Source: Pogona vitticeps
Lineage: Eukaryota; Chordata; Lepidosauria; Squamata; Agamidae
Assembly: GCF_051106095.1 (NCBI RefSeq)
Contig: NC_135794.1
Span: 25,918,747-25,982,746 of the forward strand
DNA: 64,000 bases
Direction of reading: 5' to 3'
Part shown: one piece after another, positions 63,240-64,000 of the stretch
Layout of the letters: the number at the start of each line of letters is the position of its first letter
Numbering within the stretch: the first letter of the stretch is position 1
Position numbers and translations under genes: made by a program
Notes under the pieces: generated by a model
Database searches by the model: none
Told to the model about the DNA's origin: nothing
What the model saw: only the letters and a program-made list of their open reading frames with translations

Positions 63240-63490
63240 AGCTGGTCCTCTCCCATAATCCCCAGCTTCAGTGGCCAGGGACGGCTGGAAGCTGGGGGAA
63301 GATGGGGGTTGTGGTCTAGCCCAGTGGTTCTTAACCTTTGTTACTCGGATGCTTTTGAACTGCAACTCCCAGAAACCCCAGTCAGGACAGCTGATGGTGA
63401 AGGCTTCTGGGAGTTGCAGTCCAAAACTCCTGAGTAACCCAAGGTTAAGAACCAGTGGTCTAGCCTATCTGGAATAGGCTGGATTAGGAA
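63240..63490. repeat. Older hairpin MITE interrupted by a hAT-type MITE
   Basis: Sequence left of 63322 (gtggccagggacggctggaa ... gatgggggttgtggtctagc) and right of 63457 (gtctagcctatctggaatag) together read like one copy of the 'gatgggagttgtagtccaacatctgg' element, split by the insertion at 63322-63457. Confidence 0.45.
63322..63457. mobile_element. hAT-type MITE with perfect 8-bp target duplication
   Basis: The 136-bp element starts CAGTGGTTCTTAACC and ends GGTTAAGAACCAGTG, inverted repeats with one mismatch, as in hAT/Charlie-type elements. The direct repeat GTCTAGCC flanks it exactly (63314-63321 and 63458-63465). The whole element is almost one palindrome; each arm contains aactgcaactcccagaa or its inverse. 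It has no coding capacity. Confidence 0.9.
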
Positions 63491-64000
63491 AGCTGACCAG
63501 GAGTAAAGTATTCTAGGAAGATGAGACCTTCCCCCCCACCCCCCACCCCCGGGAGGAAAAGCAGGAACCCTCCTGTGCAAAAGCCCAACGGGGGACTCCA
63601 GCTGCTCAGAGGCTGTGCGGTGCAGTGGTTGGGTCAGAGGGTTGGATTGGACCTGTGGAGCCCCAGGGCCGCATCCTTCCTCGGCGAGGGAGCTGGTTGG
63701 GCCAGGTGCCGTCACACTGTTTGCCCTACCTCGCTGGGAGGTCCTGAGGACAAAACGGGGAAATGGGAAGCCACTTGGGGGAGGGGCGCTGAAGGGTGCA
63801 GAGGAAGGGCAGCTGTGGGTTTCCCCCAGAAGGCGACCTTCCCACCCCCTGGAGGAGACCCACGCCTCGGGGGGGGGGTCCAGTCCAAAGCAGGAAGGGG
63901 CTCGGCTCGGCTCAGGCGGACTGTGGGTACCTTTGGCCAGGGTGCTTGTTGGCCTGGCAATGCTGGCCAGGGTGGGGGGTGGGGGGCGACCCGGGTCCTT

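Larger units (their letters stand above)
62556..64000 (+). other. GRAMD2A: GRAMD2A intron 6, 5' part
   Basis: No further exon was found up to the right edge. The stretch is packed with short palindromic DNA elements (62731-62815, 63240-63480), a TCC repeat (63068-63099) and G/C runs. Confidence 0.8.

Overview
The window is nuclear DNA of a vertebrate, most likely a squamate reptile (lizard or snake). The evidence is a full-length Sauria-type SINE with a Bov-B-like tail at about 24655-25001, bracketed by an 8-bp duplication. There are also many lizard-style palindromic MITEs, L2/CR1-group LINE remnants, long microsatellites and a very high density of G/C homopolymer runs. Genes are intron-rich and the promoters lie in CpG islands. 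No bacterial, plasmid, CRISPR or intact viral content was seen.

Layout, left to right. (1) 1-5.36 kb: a CpG island (about 3.64-5.36 kb) with a TATA element facing left and a candidate first coding exon on the minus strand (ATG at 3590, five codons, good splice donor). The start MKPDR and the splice phase fit ATOSA (FAM214A); this identification is tentative. (2) 5.36-20.25 kb: intergenic DNA with repeat fragments and microsatellites and no recognisable coding exon. PARP6, which precedes PKM in human, is not here. (3) 20.25-44.52 kb: the complete PKM gene (pyruvate kinase M) on the plus strand: CpG-island promoter, non-coding exon 1, coding exons 2-12 including both mutually exclusive exons 9 (M1) and 10 (M2), 3' UTR and poly(A) signal. 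The exons join without a frame error into a 527-residue protein with either exon. (4) 44.52-46.58 kb: a short gap and the next CpG-island promoter, with three ZNF143-like motifs. (5) 46.585 kb to the right edge: the 5' part of GRAMD2A on the plus strand, six coding exons (176 codons) reaching the middle of the GRAM domain; the rest lies beyond the window.

The genes do not form a functional pathway. PKM (last step of glycolysis) and GRAMD2A (tether at endoplasmic reticulum-plasma membrane contact sites) are conserved tandem neighbours in amniotes. The strongest biology is the PKM M1/M2 splice switch, whose known cis signals (pyrimidine tract before exon 9, TAGGGC at the exon 9 donor) are visible. 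I found no convincing undescribed system. The best leads are the altered upstream neighbour of PKM, the ZNF143-like motif cluster together with the MITE family that carries similar motifs, and microsatellites close to splice sites.
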